In this document: piece by piece, positions 44,601 through 54,500 of the stretch
How the letters are laid out: each line of letters opens with the position of its first letter
Numbering within the stretch: the stretch's first letter is position 1
Translations under genes and position numbers: made by a program
Notes under the pieces: generated by a model
What the model saw: only the letters and a program-made list of their open reading frames with translations
Databases searched by the model: none
Told to the model about the DNA's origin: nothing
DNA from: Excoecaria cochinchinensis
Taxonomy: Eukaryota > Streptophyta > Magnoliopsida > Malpighiales > Euphorbiaceae
Assembly (NCBI GenBank): GCA_947683425.1
Contig: CANTUQ010000037.1
Span: forward strand, 6,402,501-6,466,500
DNA: 64,000 bases
Direction: 5' to 3'

Positions 44601-46542
44601 AGCAAGATGCGCTTGATGTTATTGCCGGTAAGTTCCTACTCCATGACACTAAATTGTATGCTCTAATTGACCCTGGTTCCACACACTCATACTTGTGCAC
44701 AGATAAAATTGTTGATAAGTTGCTTGTGGTTGATCAGTTAGATTATGAGATATGTGTGACCAGTCCATTAGGGCATAGTGTCAGTGTGAGTAGAGTCTTT
44801 AGGAGTTGTCCTCTGATGGTTGAGGGAGTTGTGATTCCAGTGGATTTGATTGAGCTGCCTTTCAGAGAGTTTGATCTGATTCTGGGTATGGACTGGTTGG
44901 GTAAGCATCGGGCTGTAGTTGATTGCCATAGGAAGACAGTTGTACTTCGGGATAGAGGTCAGTCTCCTGTGTTTTTGAAAGGTTTGGGTGCTAGTTCTTT
45001 GAATAATGTGATTTCTGCGATGCAAGCCAAGAGGTTTATCAGGAAAGATTGTGAGGCTTTCCTAGCAGTCGTGTTGGATTCCAAGAGAGATCAAGTTCAG
45101 ATTGAGGATATTCCTGTAGTGCGGGAGTTTAGTGATGTGTTCCCGAGCGGGTTGCCTGGTTTGCCTCCTGAGAGGGAGGTCGAGTTGTCCATTGAGATTA
45201 TGCCGGGTACCACACCTATATTGAAAGCACCTTATCGGATGGCTCCTGTAGAGTTGAGGGAACTTAAGACTCAACTACAAGAGCTATTGGATAAGGGGTT
45301 TATTCAACCTAGCATATCTCCTTGGGGAGCTCCAGTTCTGTTTGTCAAAAAGAAAGATGGATCTTTGCGGATGTGTATTGACTATAGGCATATCAATAAG
45401 GTCACCGTGAAGAATAAGTATCTGTTGCCTAGGATTGAGGATTTGTTTGACCAGCTTCAAGGTGCGGGTGTTTTCTCCAAGATAGATCTTCGGTCAGGGT
45501 ACTACCAGCTGCGAGTTCAGGATGCGGATGTGGTTAAGACTGCATTTCGGACTAGGTATGGCCATTATGAGTTTCTTGTGATGCCATTTGGTTTGACTAA
45601 TGCTCCAGCGGCTTTTATGGATTTGATGAACCTTGTGTTTAGGTCATATCTAGATCGATTTGTAGTAGTGTTCATTGATGACATCTTGGTGTATTCCAAG
45701 GATGAGAGTGAGCACGAGGAGCATCTCCGATTGGTTTTGCAGATGTTGAGAGAGCATCGATTGTTTGTCAAGCTTAGCAAGTGTGATTTTTGGCTTCAGG
45801 AAGTGTCGTTTTTGGGCCACATTGTCTCAGCTAGGGATATTCAGGTGGATCCAGCCAAGATTGAGGCGATAGTTGATTGGAAAGCGCTTAGAAATGTTCA
45901 GGAAGTGAGGAGTTTCCTTGGTTTGGCAGGTTACTACCGTCGGTTTGTTAAGAGTTTTTCTGTGATTGCCACTCCGATGACTAGATTGTTACGGAAAGGA
46001 GTCAGATTTGAGTGGTCAGATAGATGCCAGGCTTGTTTTGATCAGTTAAAGCAGTTGCTAGTTGAGGCTCCTATACTTACTCAACCCATCTCGGGTAAAG
46101 AGTCATTTATAGTGATACTTCTGGTGTTGGTCTTGGATGTGTTTTGATGCAAGAAGGCAAGGTCGTGGCTTATGCTTCTCGACAGTTAAAGCCACATGAG
46201 AGGAACTATCCGACGCATGACCTAGAATTGGCGGCTGTGATCTTTGCTTTAAAGATTTGGCGTCATTATCTGTATGGGGAAAAGTGTAGGATCTTTTCGG
46301 ACCATAAGAGCTTGAAGTACTTCCTCACACAGAAAGAGTTGAACATGAGACAGCGCCGTTGGCTTGAGTTGTTTAAGGACTACGACTGCATTGTGGATTA
46401 CCATCCTGGTAAGGCCAATGTAGTCGCTGATGCTTTGAGTCGGAAGTCAGTTTCAGCCTTATTTCTGAGATGGTTTAGATGGAGGTTTGGTTCAGATGGG
46501 GCTTTAATTTCTCAGTTGCGTGTGAAGCCTACCTTGAGATAG
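44600..46542 (+). pseudogene. Chromovirus protease, reverse transcriptase and RNase H
   Basis: The protease active site is ALIDPGSTHSYLC, followed by LILGMDWLGKHRAVVDC. RT starts at about 45200 with YRMAPVELRELK, then WGAPVLFVKKKDGSLRMCID, the FSKIDLRSGYYQL box and the catalytic FIDDILVYS. YRRFVKSFSVIATPMTRLL marks the connection region. A one-base shift near 46105 breaks the first RNase H motif; RNase H resumes from 46144 as GKVVAYASRQLKPHERNYPT, FSDHKSLKYFLTQKELNMRQ and ANVVADALSRK and stops at 46540-46542. RT itself is complete and open from 44600 to 46100, with all catalytic residues in place. Confidence 0.92.
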
Positions 46543-46548
46543 AGGATT

Positions 46549-48032
46549 GTGGATGCTCAGAAGGATGATGAGAGGCTACAGCAGTTTGTGCAAGAGGTCA
46601 GATCGGGTAAGCAGTCAGAGTTCTCAGTTCAGGATGAGGTGCTTATGTTTAGAAATCGCTTGTATGTGCCAGAGTCTGAGGATTTGAGGAGACAGCTTAT
46701 GAGTGAGGCGCATAGTACAGTTTTTACTATGCATCTTGGCAGTGAGAAGATGTATCGGGACATGAAACAGTTTTATTGGTGGTCCGGTATGAAGAGAGAT
46801 ATCGTGGATTTTGTGTCCAAGTGCTTGTCATGTCAGCAGGTAAAGGCCGAGCATCAAGTTCCTTCGGGATTGCTTACGCCTTTATCCGTTCCTGAGTGGA
46901 AGTGGGATGATATACCCATGGACTTTGTATCTGGTTTGCCTTTGACTCAGAAGAAGCATGACTCAGTTTGGGTAATAGTGGATCGGCTTACGAAGTCAGC
47001 TCACTTTCTGCCAGTTAGAGTGGACTATCGATGGATAGATTGGCCAGTATCTATGTGGATGAGATAGTTCGGTTGCATGGTGTGCCATTATCCATAGTAT
47101 CAGATCGGGATCCGAGGTTTACTTCCAAGTTTTGGAAAGAGTTGCAAAGAGCTTTGGGCACTAAGTTGAACTTCAGTACAGCATTTCACCCTCAGACCGA
47201 TGGTCAGTCAGAGCGGGTCATTCAGATTCTGGAGGATATGATGAGGGCTTGTGCTTTGGATTTTTCGGGTAGTTGGGACAGATATGTGTCTCTTATGGAG
47301 TTTGCCTACAACAATAGCTTTCAGTCGAGCATCAGTATGGCACCATTTGAGGCTTTGTATGGTCGGCAGTGTAGAACTCCGGTTTGTTGGACAGAGCTAT
47401 CCGAGAGATCAGTGATTGGGCCAGAGTTGGTTAGAGATACCGAAGAAAAGATCAGAGTTGTGCAGCGAAATTTGAAGGCAGCCAAGGATCGACAAAAGTC
47501 TTATGCCAACTTGAAGAGGAAAGACGTGCATTTTGAGATCGGGGACAAGGTTTTCCTTAAAGTTTCGCCTTGGAGGAAAGTGCTTCGGTTTGGAAAGAAA
47601 GGTAAGCTTAGTCCTCGTTTCATTGGTCCTTATGAGATTTTGGCTAAGGTTGGACCGGTAGCCTATAGATTGGCGTTACCGATGGAGTTGGCGAAGTTGC
47701 ACGATGTGTTCCATGTTTCGATGCTTCGTCGGTACAGATCCGATCCTTCGCATGTTCTTTCAATTCAGGATGTGCAGGTTCAGCCAGATTTTTCCTATGA
47801 TGAGGAACCGAGAGCCATTCTAGCTCGAGAGGTTAGGCAGTTGAGAAGTAAGCAGATCCCATTGGTAAAAGTGTTATGGAATCATCATGGAGTCGAGGAA
47901 GCGACTTGGGAACCGGAAGAGTCGATGAGAGCTCAATATCCGCAGTTGTTCAGTTCAGGTGAGAATTTCGAGGACAAAATTCTTATTAGTAGGGGAGAGT
48001 TGTCACACCCCGTTTGCCTCCTAGTAGTATGA
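46549..48032 (+). pseudogene. Chromovirus integrase with C-terminal chromodomain
   Basis: The zinc finger is HSTVFTMHLGSEKMYRDMK then CLSCQQVK. The three catalytic residues are Asp in PMDFVSGLP, Asp in IVSDRDPRF and Glu in GQSERVIQILE, the last two 35 residues apart. A frameshift near 47030 splits the core: the first part runs open from 46549 to 47067, the second from 47031 to 48032. After the GPY/F-like part (RFIGPYEIL) comes a chromodomain: EPRAILAREVRQL, VKVLWNHHGVEEATWEPEE. Chromodomains of this class bind methylated histone H3 and steer insertion into heterochromatin. The frame runs through the polypurine tract and stops 32 bases inside the 3' LTR. Confidence 0.92.
47988..48000 (+). promoter_or_regulatory. 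Chromovirus polypurine tract
   Basis: AGTAGGGGAGAGT sits directly before the 3' LTR and is the expected primer for plus-strand DNA synthesis. It also lies within the open integrase frame. Confidence 0.85.
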
Positions 48033-50442
48033 GCCTGTCTTTGTGAGCATGCATTTGCATGTGTTCGGCATATCATAAGGGTATTTTGGTAAAAATGCAT
48101 GTTTTTAGGATTTTATTAGCATGTGGTTATATGTATGACATTAGTGTGTGAATTAATTGGGAAATGATAGTGTGCATTTAAGCATATCATATTAGGGTGT
48201 TTTAAGATGGGAGTGCATAGTGTGTGTGTTCATACCATTGTAGGGTGTGTATTAGTTGGGAGTGCATTGGGTGTGTGTAGTGCATGCTTGTTGGGTGTGA
48301 ATGGTTAGTTTCACCAATAGGAAATTGACATATGTTTAGGGCAAAGAAAAGAAAAAGAAAAAGGAAAGAAAGAAGGGGAAGGGCAGATTTACGTTTCCTT
48401 CTTCCCCTCATCTTCTTCTTCTTCATTTTCTTCACTCTAAGAATTCTAGTGTGCCTTCAAGTCTTTATTGGTGGAATTAATCATCTCTTTGCATCCTTTT
48501 TGGTAAGTAAATGTATTCTTTTCATTTTTTTTTTTCATCTTCTTCTTCTTTGGGTTTAGATTTAACTTAGGGTTTGCATTTTTGGGTGTTCTTTGATGTG
48601 TTGTGCTTAGCTGAGGCTCCACGCGATCGCAAGGGCAAGGAGATTGCTGGGAGTAGTGGAGTTAAGTGATTTGAAGCTAAGGATTTCAGGTTTGGGACTT
48701 GTTTTAGAAATCTTGTTTGAGAATTTAAGTTACTGTAATTTAGGGTTTATGTTCTTGAGAAACTTAAATGTGTTTATGCTTGATTTTGGTTGTTTTGATT
48801 TCTGAATTGAGTTGAATTTATGTTGTTTATGCTGTATGGGACATCTTATGGAAGGTATGATGAGATTTGTATGGTTTTGATTCAATTTTGGAATTGATTT
48901 TTGAGTTCTGGGAATTCTGGAAATGGAAAATCGTGATCCTGTCGAATTTCCCATTCCGGTTCGTGTTTGTCGCGTGACTAGCCAAGAAGAGAGGCCAGTC
49001 ACTAGTAGTGACTGCCAGTCACGAGTAGTGACTGCCAGTCACGACTCATGACCAGCCAGAGAGGCCAGTCACGAGTGGTGACTGCCAGTCACAACTCGTG
49101 ACCAGCTAAGAGGAGGCCAGTCACGACTCGTGACCGGCCTGAGAAGGCAGTCATGAGTGGTGACTGCCAGTCACGACCCGTGACCAGCCAAAGGAAGAGG
49201 CCAGTCACGACTCGTGACCAGCCAGGTGGAGGAGGCCAGTCACGAGTTATGATGCCAGTCAGGACTCGTGACCGGCCAACCTTGTTGGTCACCCTGTTTG
49301 GCCTATTTTCTGAAATTTCCCGGTTTAACACAAAAATGAATTTCGTACTTCTTCTGAATGGACGTATACTACTGTGAGATTCATGTCATGCTTTCATATG
49401 CTGTTATATGAGTAATACCATGATTCTTTAGATGAATTGTATGCTATACATTGAAATATGAATTGAATGACGCATAACCTGCTAGAGTCACGTAAGTGGA
49501 TAGTTAGGCATACCTAATAGAGTCTTTTAGCTGCAGCCCTCAGTTCAGTTCGGACCCCGATCAGGTCCCCCGTTTGGTTACTCGCGAACCCCTCAGTATT
49601 TGGATCTTGATTAAGATCCCCTCAGTAAAATATTGTGTTTTCGATAAAAATAAAATGGTTTTTGATTTGTACCTGTGAGGGACCCTCAGTAATCGATTCG
49701 TACCCGTAAGGTACCCTCAGTTCACTCGTTATCCACTACCTCGAGTCAGCAGGTGTTCGATTGGTTTGCTCTGCTCTGATTTGACAATATAAATGTGATA
49801 TCTGAATGAGTATAATGATGAGATGCATGTTTGATTATTTCGGAATGGACATGAATTTGAGATGCGAAATGTATGGCTTTATATTGTGAGCATGCTTATG
49901 GATTATGTTATAAACTATTGCATTTGCCATCGTGAATGTGTTATGCCTTGACGACCATTATGAATGGCCGTCCATATTTTATGTGTGTTTCCCTACTAAG
50001 CGTTTATCGCTTAGCACGGTGTTTTTACCCGTGCAGGTACGGAAGGAGTTTTGCTCTGAGAGAGTCGCCGTCGTCGTCGTCAAGCTAACACAGAAGGTTT
50101 TAGCGTAGGGCTTAGCTTTTGTAATAGTTGATGATTCTTTTGTATAGAACTCTCTTGTATCAGTTTTGTTATAGCTTCCGCTTTTGTACTTATATTTTGG
50201 TTATGTAATATCTTTTATTTCAACTAGTTGATCAGAACATTATTGTAATGGTTTTGTTATATTAATGCATGATCAGCTATTGCTTTCTTTTTCCTTAAAG
50301 TTTTTAATTATCCTGTATTTCAGTATGTATGTTATAAATGAATGTATGATTTGCTTTGTATCTGTTTGGTGGCACCTTGACTCATACGGCATCTCACTCC
50401 TTATCGGATGGGATCGCCTACGTATGGGTAGGAGGTGTTACA
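48001..50442 (+). repeat. Chromovirus 3' LTR
   Basis: 2442 bases, TGTCACACCC to GGTGTTACA, complete and uninterrupted. It carries the palindrome cluster at 48980-49275, which differs from the left LTR by gain and loss of individual units. Confidence 0.95.
48980..49275 (+). repeat. Chromovirus LTR palindrome cluster (right copy)
   Basis: Same palindromes as 41780-42130 but with an extra GTCACGAGTAGTGAC unit near 49019 and loss of others, so the unit order has been reshuffled since the two LTRs were identical. Confidence 0.9.
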
Positions 50443-50986
50443 CATTGAGTGTGAACTGATTTTCAAAAATGATTGTATAATTAGAAGAGATTTGATTTGT
50501 GTTTTCTTAGATAAAATTCAATATGAAAAATATTTCAGAATTTTTCTTTCCTTTTTCAAAGAAAATCCAATTTGAAAAATATTCCAAAATTTTTCTTTCC
50601 TTTTCCAAATAAAATCTAATTTGAAAAATATTCCAAAACTATTTATTTCCTGTATCAAAGAATCATGTATATGAAAAATTAATTTTTAGAAATAAATAAA
50701 TTTAAATATGTCATGATATGATTTTGAAAAATCTTTAAATGCAGTAAATGATTTATGTGAGTGTGTGATCCTCAAAAATGATTTTACAAATATTTCCTAA
50801 GTATCTTGATCATCAGAGCATGTCGCAATTCTTCATGTCTGATACTTATATAGAACATGTATATCTTGTTCTGAACTAGACAGAGCACTTGTCATTAAAC
50901 TTAAAAGTTGGACCTGCACAATATGAACTAAAGAAAAATTTAAAACTTAGTTTGATTAAAATGTTTTGTTATTTCATCAAAATCTA

Positions 50987-52002
50987 AGCTTTATCTTTTT
51001 AGCCAACAAGAAGACTGAGGTTTATTTTTCGAAGAATGTTCCTTCTCATCTTCGTCAGTCTCTTAGCAGCAACTTGGGTTTTAAGGAGACTTTGGATCTG
51101 GGTAAATATTTATGTGCTCCTTTACTGCAATTTAGAGTTTTTAGAAGACACTATGTATACATTCTTGATCCTATAAAGAGCAAACTTGCAGCTTGGAACT
51201 CAACTCGTATTTCTTTGGCTAGTAGAGCTACTTTAGCCAATTCGGTGTTTGCTTCCATGGCTTCCTATATGATGCAGACGTTTGTCATTCCTTCTAGTCT
51301 TTTTAGTGATTTTGAAAGAGTGACCCACCCCTTCATTTGGGGAGGTGATGATCATGTCAATAAATTGGCATTAACTTCTTGGAACAATTTTACCAAACCA
51401 ATATATCTTAGTGGTCTTGCCTTTCGGGATCCTATACTCCTCAATTTAGCTTTCATTTTGAAGATGGTGTGGAGCATTTTTACTTGCTCAAATCAGCTTT
51501 AGCTTTTTAGCCAACAAGAAAACTCAGGTTTATTTTTTGAAGAATGTTCCCTCTCATCTTCGTCAGCCTCTCAACAGCAACTTAAGTTTCAAGGAGACTT
51601 TGGATCTGGGTAAATATTTAGGTGCTCCTTTACTGCAATCTAGAGTTTTTAGAAGACACTATATGTACATTCTTGATCCTATAAAGAGCAAAATTGCAGC
51701 TTGGAACTCAACTCGTATTTCTTTGGTTAGTAGAACTACTTTAACTAATTTGGTGCTTGCTTCCATGCCTTCCTATATGATGCAGACGTTCGTCATTCCT
51801 TCTACTCTTTTTTGTGATTTTGAAATAGTGACCCACCGCTTCATTTGGGGAGGTGATAATCATGTCAATAAATTGGCATTAACTTCTTGGAAAAATTTTA
51901 CCAAACCAATATCTCTTGGTGGTCTTGCCTTTCAAGATCATATACTCCTTAAGTCAGCTTTTATTTTGAAGATGGCGTGGAGCAATTTTACTTCCTCAAA
52001 TC
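50987..52002 (+). repeat. 508-bp tandem duplication across the copia LTR/LINE junction
   Basis: Unit 1 (50987-51494) and unit 2 (51495-52002) have equal length with no gaps; I count about 42 differences (8%). Each begins with the same 22 bases of copia LTR end (agcttt to ccaaca) followed by 486 bases of LINE RT. AGCTTT occurs at the start of both units and again at 52003, so the duplication was joined at a 6-base microhomology. Confidence 0.9.
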
Positions 52003-52466
52003 AGCTTTGGGTTCATATTCTTTGTTCTAAATATAAATCCCAGCATGCTTCCAGTTCTTGTCCTATTACGCCATATTCTAGTTCTTCTATTTGGTGAGGC
52101 GTCTGTTCTTATTGGAGAAATATTACTCCTTTTGCTTTCTAGTCTATTGGCAATGGTACTAAGGAAAATTTCAGGTTTGATAAATGGGTTCCACATCTGG
52201 ATTCTCCACTCTTTCATCATGCTTTAATGCTTATTCCTAAGTATCTTATTGATAAGCCTATTTGGTATTTTGCCCATGCTTCTGAAGGATGGAATTGGGA
52301 TCTTTTTTCCAATTTTTTCGGTTAATATCCTTTTAAGAATTGCAGCTATTTTTCCTCCAGAGCATGTTGTTGAGGATGACTGTTTTTTCGAGTCTGTCGC
52401 CTTTTGGTGACTTTTCTACTAGGTCTGCTTATCTTTCTTTGAATAATTTGCAAGTTGTGGATACTA
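51009..52466 (+). pseudogene. LINE reverse transcriptase C-terminal region, partly duplicated
   Basis: Two copies of the same coding stretch are present (51009-51494 and 51517-52002): VYFSKNVPSHLRQ, LGFKETLDLGKYL, YVYILDPIKSKLAAWNSTRI, MMQTFVIPSSLF, PFIWGGDDHVNKLALTSWNN and GGLAFQD. These are the thumb and connection motifs that follow the catalytic core in plant L1 ORF2. The second copy continues into LWVHILCSKYK, SIGNGTKENFRFDKWVPHL and a degenerate stretch with stops to 52466, where copia-2 is inserted. The catalytic core of RT is not present anywhere in the window. Confidence 0.85.
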
Positions 52467-53906
52467 ACAAATTGAAACATAATCCACTAACAGAGATATT
52501 CTCAACAACTAATTATTGACTTGGTAAAGAATAAATATAAACCTAAAAATGTGCAGTAAAATATGACCAAATTTTTAAACAACTTTGAATCATTTTCCAA
52601 CATTGTCTCTTGATTTAAAGTTGTAAGACTTCTTGCGCCTAATGATATACTTCCCACCACCCTTCAATGGTTGGAGCATTTCTCTCCAAAATCTGCTTCT
52701 TAGTGCACTTCTCGCCAATATTAAAAAAATTTATCATCTTCTTTAGCAATATGTGTCAAATTGACACTTTTTTCAGTCTTAGTTTTGCAATTCCTTTGTA
52801 TGTGTCCAAACTTCTTGCACTTGAAATAATAAGGCTTTCCTTTATGCCAACAATTGTCTTCATCATGACTAGACTTCTTACAAATACCGTATTGAAATTG
52901 AGTTTTTCCTTTTGAAGATAAGGCCTTTACTAGATAAGCTCCCTCAACTACCTATTGAGTTCCTTTTTTTCTTCACATTTTTCTTTGCTCCTGAGCATGC
53001 AGGGCATTGATTAATTCAGTCAAGGTAATTTGATTGATATCTTTTGAATCTTCTAGAGATGAAACTTTTGCCTCAAATCTTTCAGGTAAGCTTACAATCA
53101 CTTTCTGCACAATCCTGCTATCAGGTAGTTCTTCTTCCATCAATTTAATTTTATTTACCACCATCATTAGCTTGTCAGAAAACTCTTGTAGAGTTTCATT
53201 TTCTTCCATCCTTAAAAGCATAAAATCTCTTTTGAGATTTAACACTTACATCTGCCTTGTTCTATCATTGCCATGATATAGTTCTTTCAGTGTATCCTAA
53301 CTCCCTTGGTTGTTTCACTGCCCATAATTCTTGGGAAAATTGCTTTAGAGACAGCAACATTGTTGGAGCTTTGGCTTCTTCATCTTCATGAGCTCTAATT
53401 TGATTGAGTGTTGGGTTGTTTCCTAGAGGTGGTATTTCTCTTTTATCTTCAACCCACTGCCACAAGCCAATACCTCTCAAGTAAGCTTTTATTTTGATTG
53501 CCCAAACTTGATAATTCTCACCACTAAAAATTGGAGGTGAAATAGTTGATGTATTGCTGGACGCCGTGCCGCTACTTCCTTTCAAACATTCACAGGCCCC
53601 TAAAGATCATAAGGTACTCTGATACCATGTTGATTTTTTAATAAAAAGGGACAAAATAATTTCTTAAAAAAAGGAAATAGAATATACAGCAAAAAAATGA
53701 AATCGAATTATTAGTTCTCAAACGTACATTTATAATAATGCAAATAACAAAAAAATCTCAAAAGATATCAACAAACTGAAATGTAATCCATGAATAGAGA
53801 TAATATCACCAACTAATTATTGACTTGGTAAAGCATAAATATAAACCAAAAAATGTGTAGTAAAATAGGACCAAATTTTTAAACAATTTTGAATCATTCT
53901 CCAATA
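52467..53906 (-). mobile_element. copia-2, small gag-only copia element
   Basis: Direct repeats of 136 bases (52467-52602 and 53771-53906) are the shared part of two LTRs; the full right LTR is 53628-53906 (279 bases) and the left one lacks its outer half. The primer-binding site CTCTGATACCA (53617-53627) adjoins the right LTR on the minus strand. Only gag is encoded; there is no protease, integrase or RT. This fits the class of non-autonomous LTR elements with gag alone (called TR-GAG in plants). It sits in the LINE between RT and the zinc-binding region. No clean target duplication is seen because of the left truncation. Confidence 0.75.
52760..53585 (-). pseudogene. copia-2 gag
   Basis: Read on the minus strand from 53585: MKGSSGTASSNTSTISPPIF, GENYQVWAIKIKAYLRGIGL and LWQWVEDKREIPPL. 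This frame ends at 53265. The same protein resumes at 53245 as LKRDFMLLRMEENETLQEFS and continues through IVQKVIVSLPERFEAKVSSL and a LTELINALHAQEQR motif to 52973. Further on (52860-52790) a zinc-knuckle remnant can be read (FKCKKFGHIQRNC). These are the DUF4219/UBN2-type gag domains of Ty1/copia. One stop/frame change near 53250 separates the two main parts, and further breaks precede the zinc knuckle. No protease motif follows. Confidence 0.8.
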
Positions 53907-54500
53907 AATTTGGCGATTACAAATTTCACACAGAATCAAAATGTTTCTCTGGCTTGTGCTTAATAATGGAATTATGACAAATGCTGAAACAAGGAGATGT
54001 CACCTTTGTTGTTCTTCTATGTGCCATCTCTGTTTAAATATTAAGGAAGATAGCTTTCACCGCTTACGTGAATGTGCTCCTGCTGCTCAATTTTGGTCGA
54101 TGCTCTTGAGTCATGCTAATTTGGATGCTTTCATGGAGGAAATTAATTTGAAGACTTAGGTTTTTAATGATCTTAATTCAAAGGATTTGTTTGTTCATGG
54201 CTTGGTTTGGCCTACTCTTTTTGCTGTTAGGTGCTAGTATTTATGGAAAAATAAAAATTTTGAGATCTTCTAAAGGTCTTGTAGGCCTATTATCATGCTT
54301 ATCAATGATGCAGTTTCTTATGCCTCTACTTGTAGATATACTTTTTTTTGTGTTGTTATTTCTAGATCCATTAACTAGGGTTATTTCTTGGTCTCTTCCT
54401 CCTCATAATTTCATGAAATTTAATTTTGATGCTTCATACCTCCCTTCTAGTGGCCTTACTACATTCGGTGGGCTTGTTCGTTATCATTTAGGTAAGTGTT
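53907..54500 (+). pseudogene. LINE zinc-binding (zf-RVT) region and start of RNase H
   Basis: The frame from 53941 reads MFLWLVLNNGIMTNAE, CHLCLNIKEDSFHRLRECAP and AAQFWSMLLSHANL. This is the zf-RVT domain (Cys/His pairs) that follows RT in plant L1 LINEs. From 54380 the RNase H domain begins with NFDASYLPSSGLTTFGGLVR and YHLGKCL, where solo LTR B is inserted. A stop and frame changes lie at 54157-54170. Confidence 0.85.

Larger units (their letters stand above)
27673..50442 (+). mobile_element. Chromovirus of Tekay/Del type, Ty3/gypsy LTR retrotransposon, with Athila-2 inside its 5' LTR
   Basis: LTRs of about 2.45 kb start TGTCACACCC and end GGTGTTACA. The perfect 5-bp duplication cattg flanks the element (27668-27672, 50443-50447). 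Order: 5' LTR, methionine tRNA primer site, gag with zinc knuckle, protease, RT, RNase H, integrase, chromodomain, polypurine tract, 3' LTR. The C-terminal chromodomain together with LTR size fits the Tekay (Del) lineage. LTRs are nearly identical by eye (about 2-3% different), so insertion was recent. The frames carry several stops and at least four frameshifts, so this copy is not functional. Confidence 0.9.
4363..51008 (-). mobile_element. Ty1/copia LTR retrotransposon (copia-1), gag-deleted, carrying four insertions
   Basis: The order on the minus strand is: 5' LTR (26847-51008, split by the chromovirus), primer-binding site, protease-like motif, integrase, reverse transcriptase, RNase H, purine-rich tract, 3' LTR remnant (4363-4530). 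The order protease-integrase-RT-RNase H defines Ty1/copia. Protein pieces are interrupted by a hAT (5354-7366), Athila-1 (9259-20756) and a solo LTR (20886-25594), and each interruption joins back in the middle of a recognisable motif. Gag is almost entirely missing. The outer part of the 3' LTR is gone, so no target duplication can be shown. Many stop codons make it inactive. Confidence 0.85.
26847..51008 (-). repeat. copia-1 5' LTR, split by the chromovirus
   Basis: LTR sequence occupies 26847-27672 and 50443-51008, about 1.39 kb in total. Its left terminus is next to the primer-binding site and its right terminus is ttagccaaca at 50999-51008, followed by LINE sequence. The duplicated cattg (27668-27672 and 50443-50447) marks where the chromovirus entered. 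A run of about 12 G occurs at 26873-26884. The last 22 bases are part of a 508-bp tandem duplication. Confidence 0.8.

Noticed and set aside
44768..45780. Antisense open frames opposite chromovirus pol
   Set aside because: Shadows of the real pol frame on the plus strand, without any known domain.
49089..49377. Trp/Arg-rich frames over the chromovirus palindromes
   Set aside because: Shadow of the GTCACG palindrome cluster; frames differ between the two LTRs.
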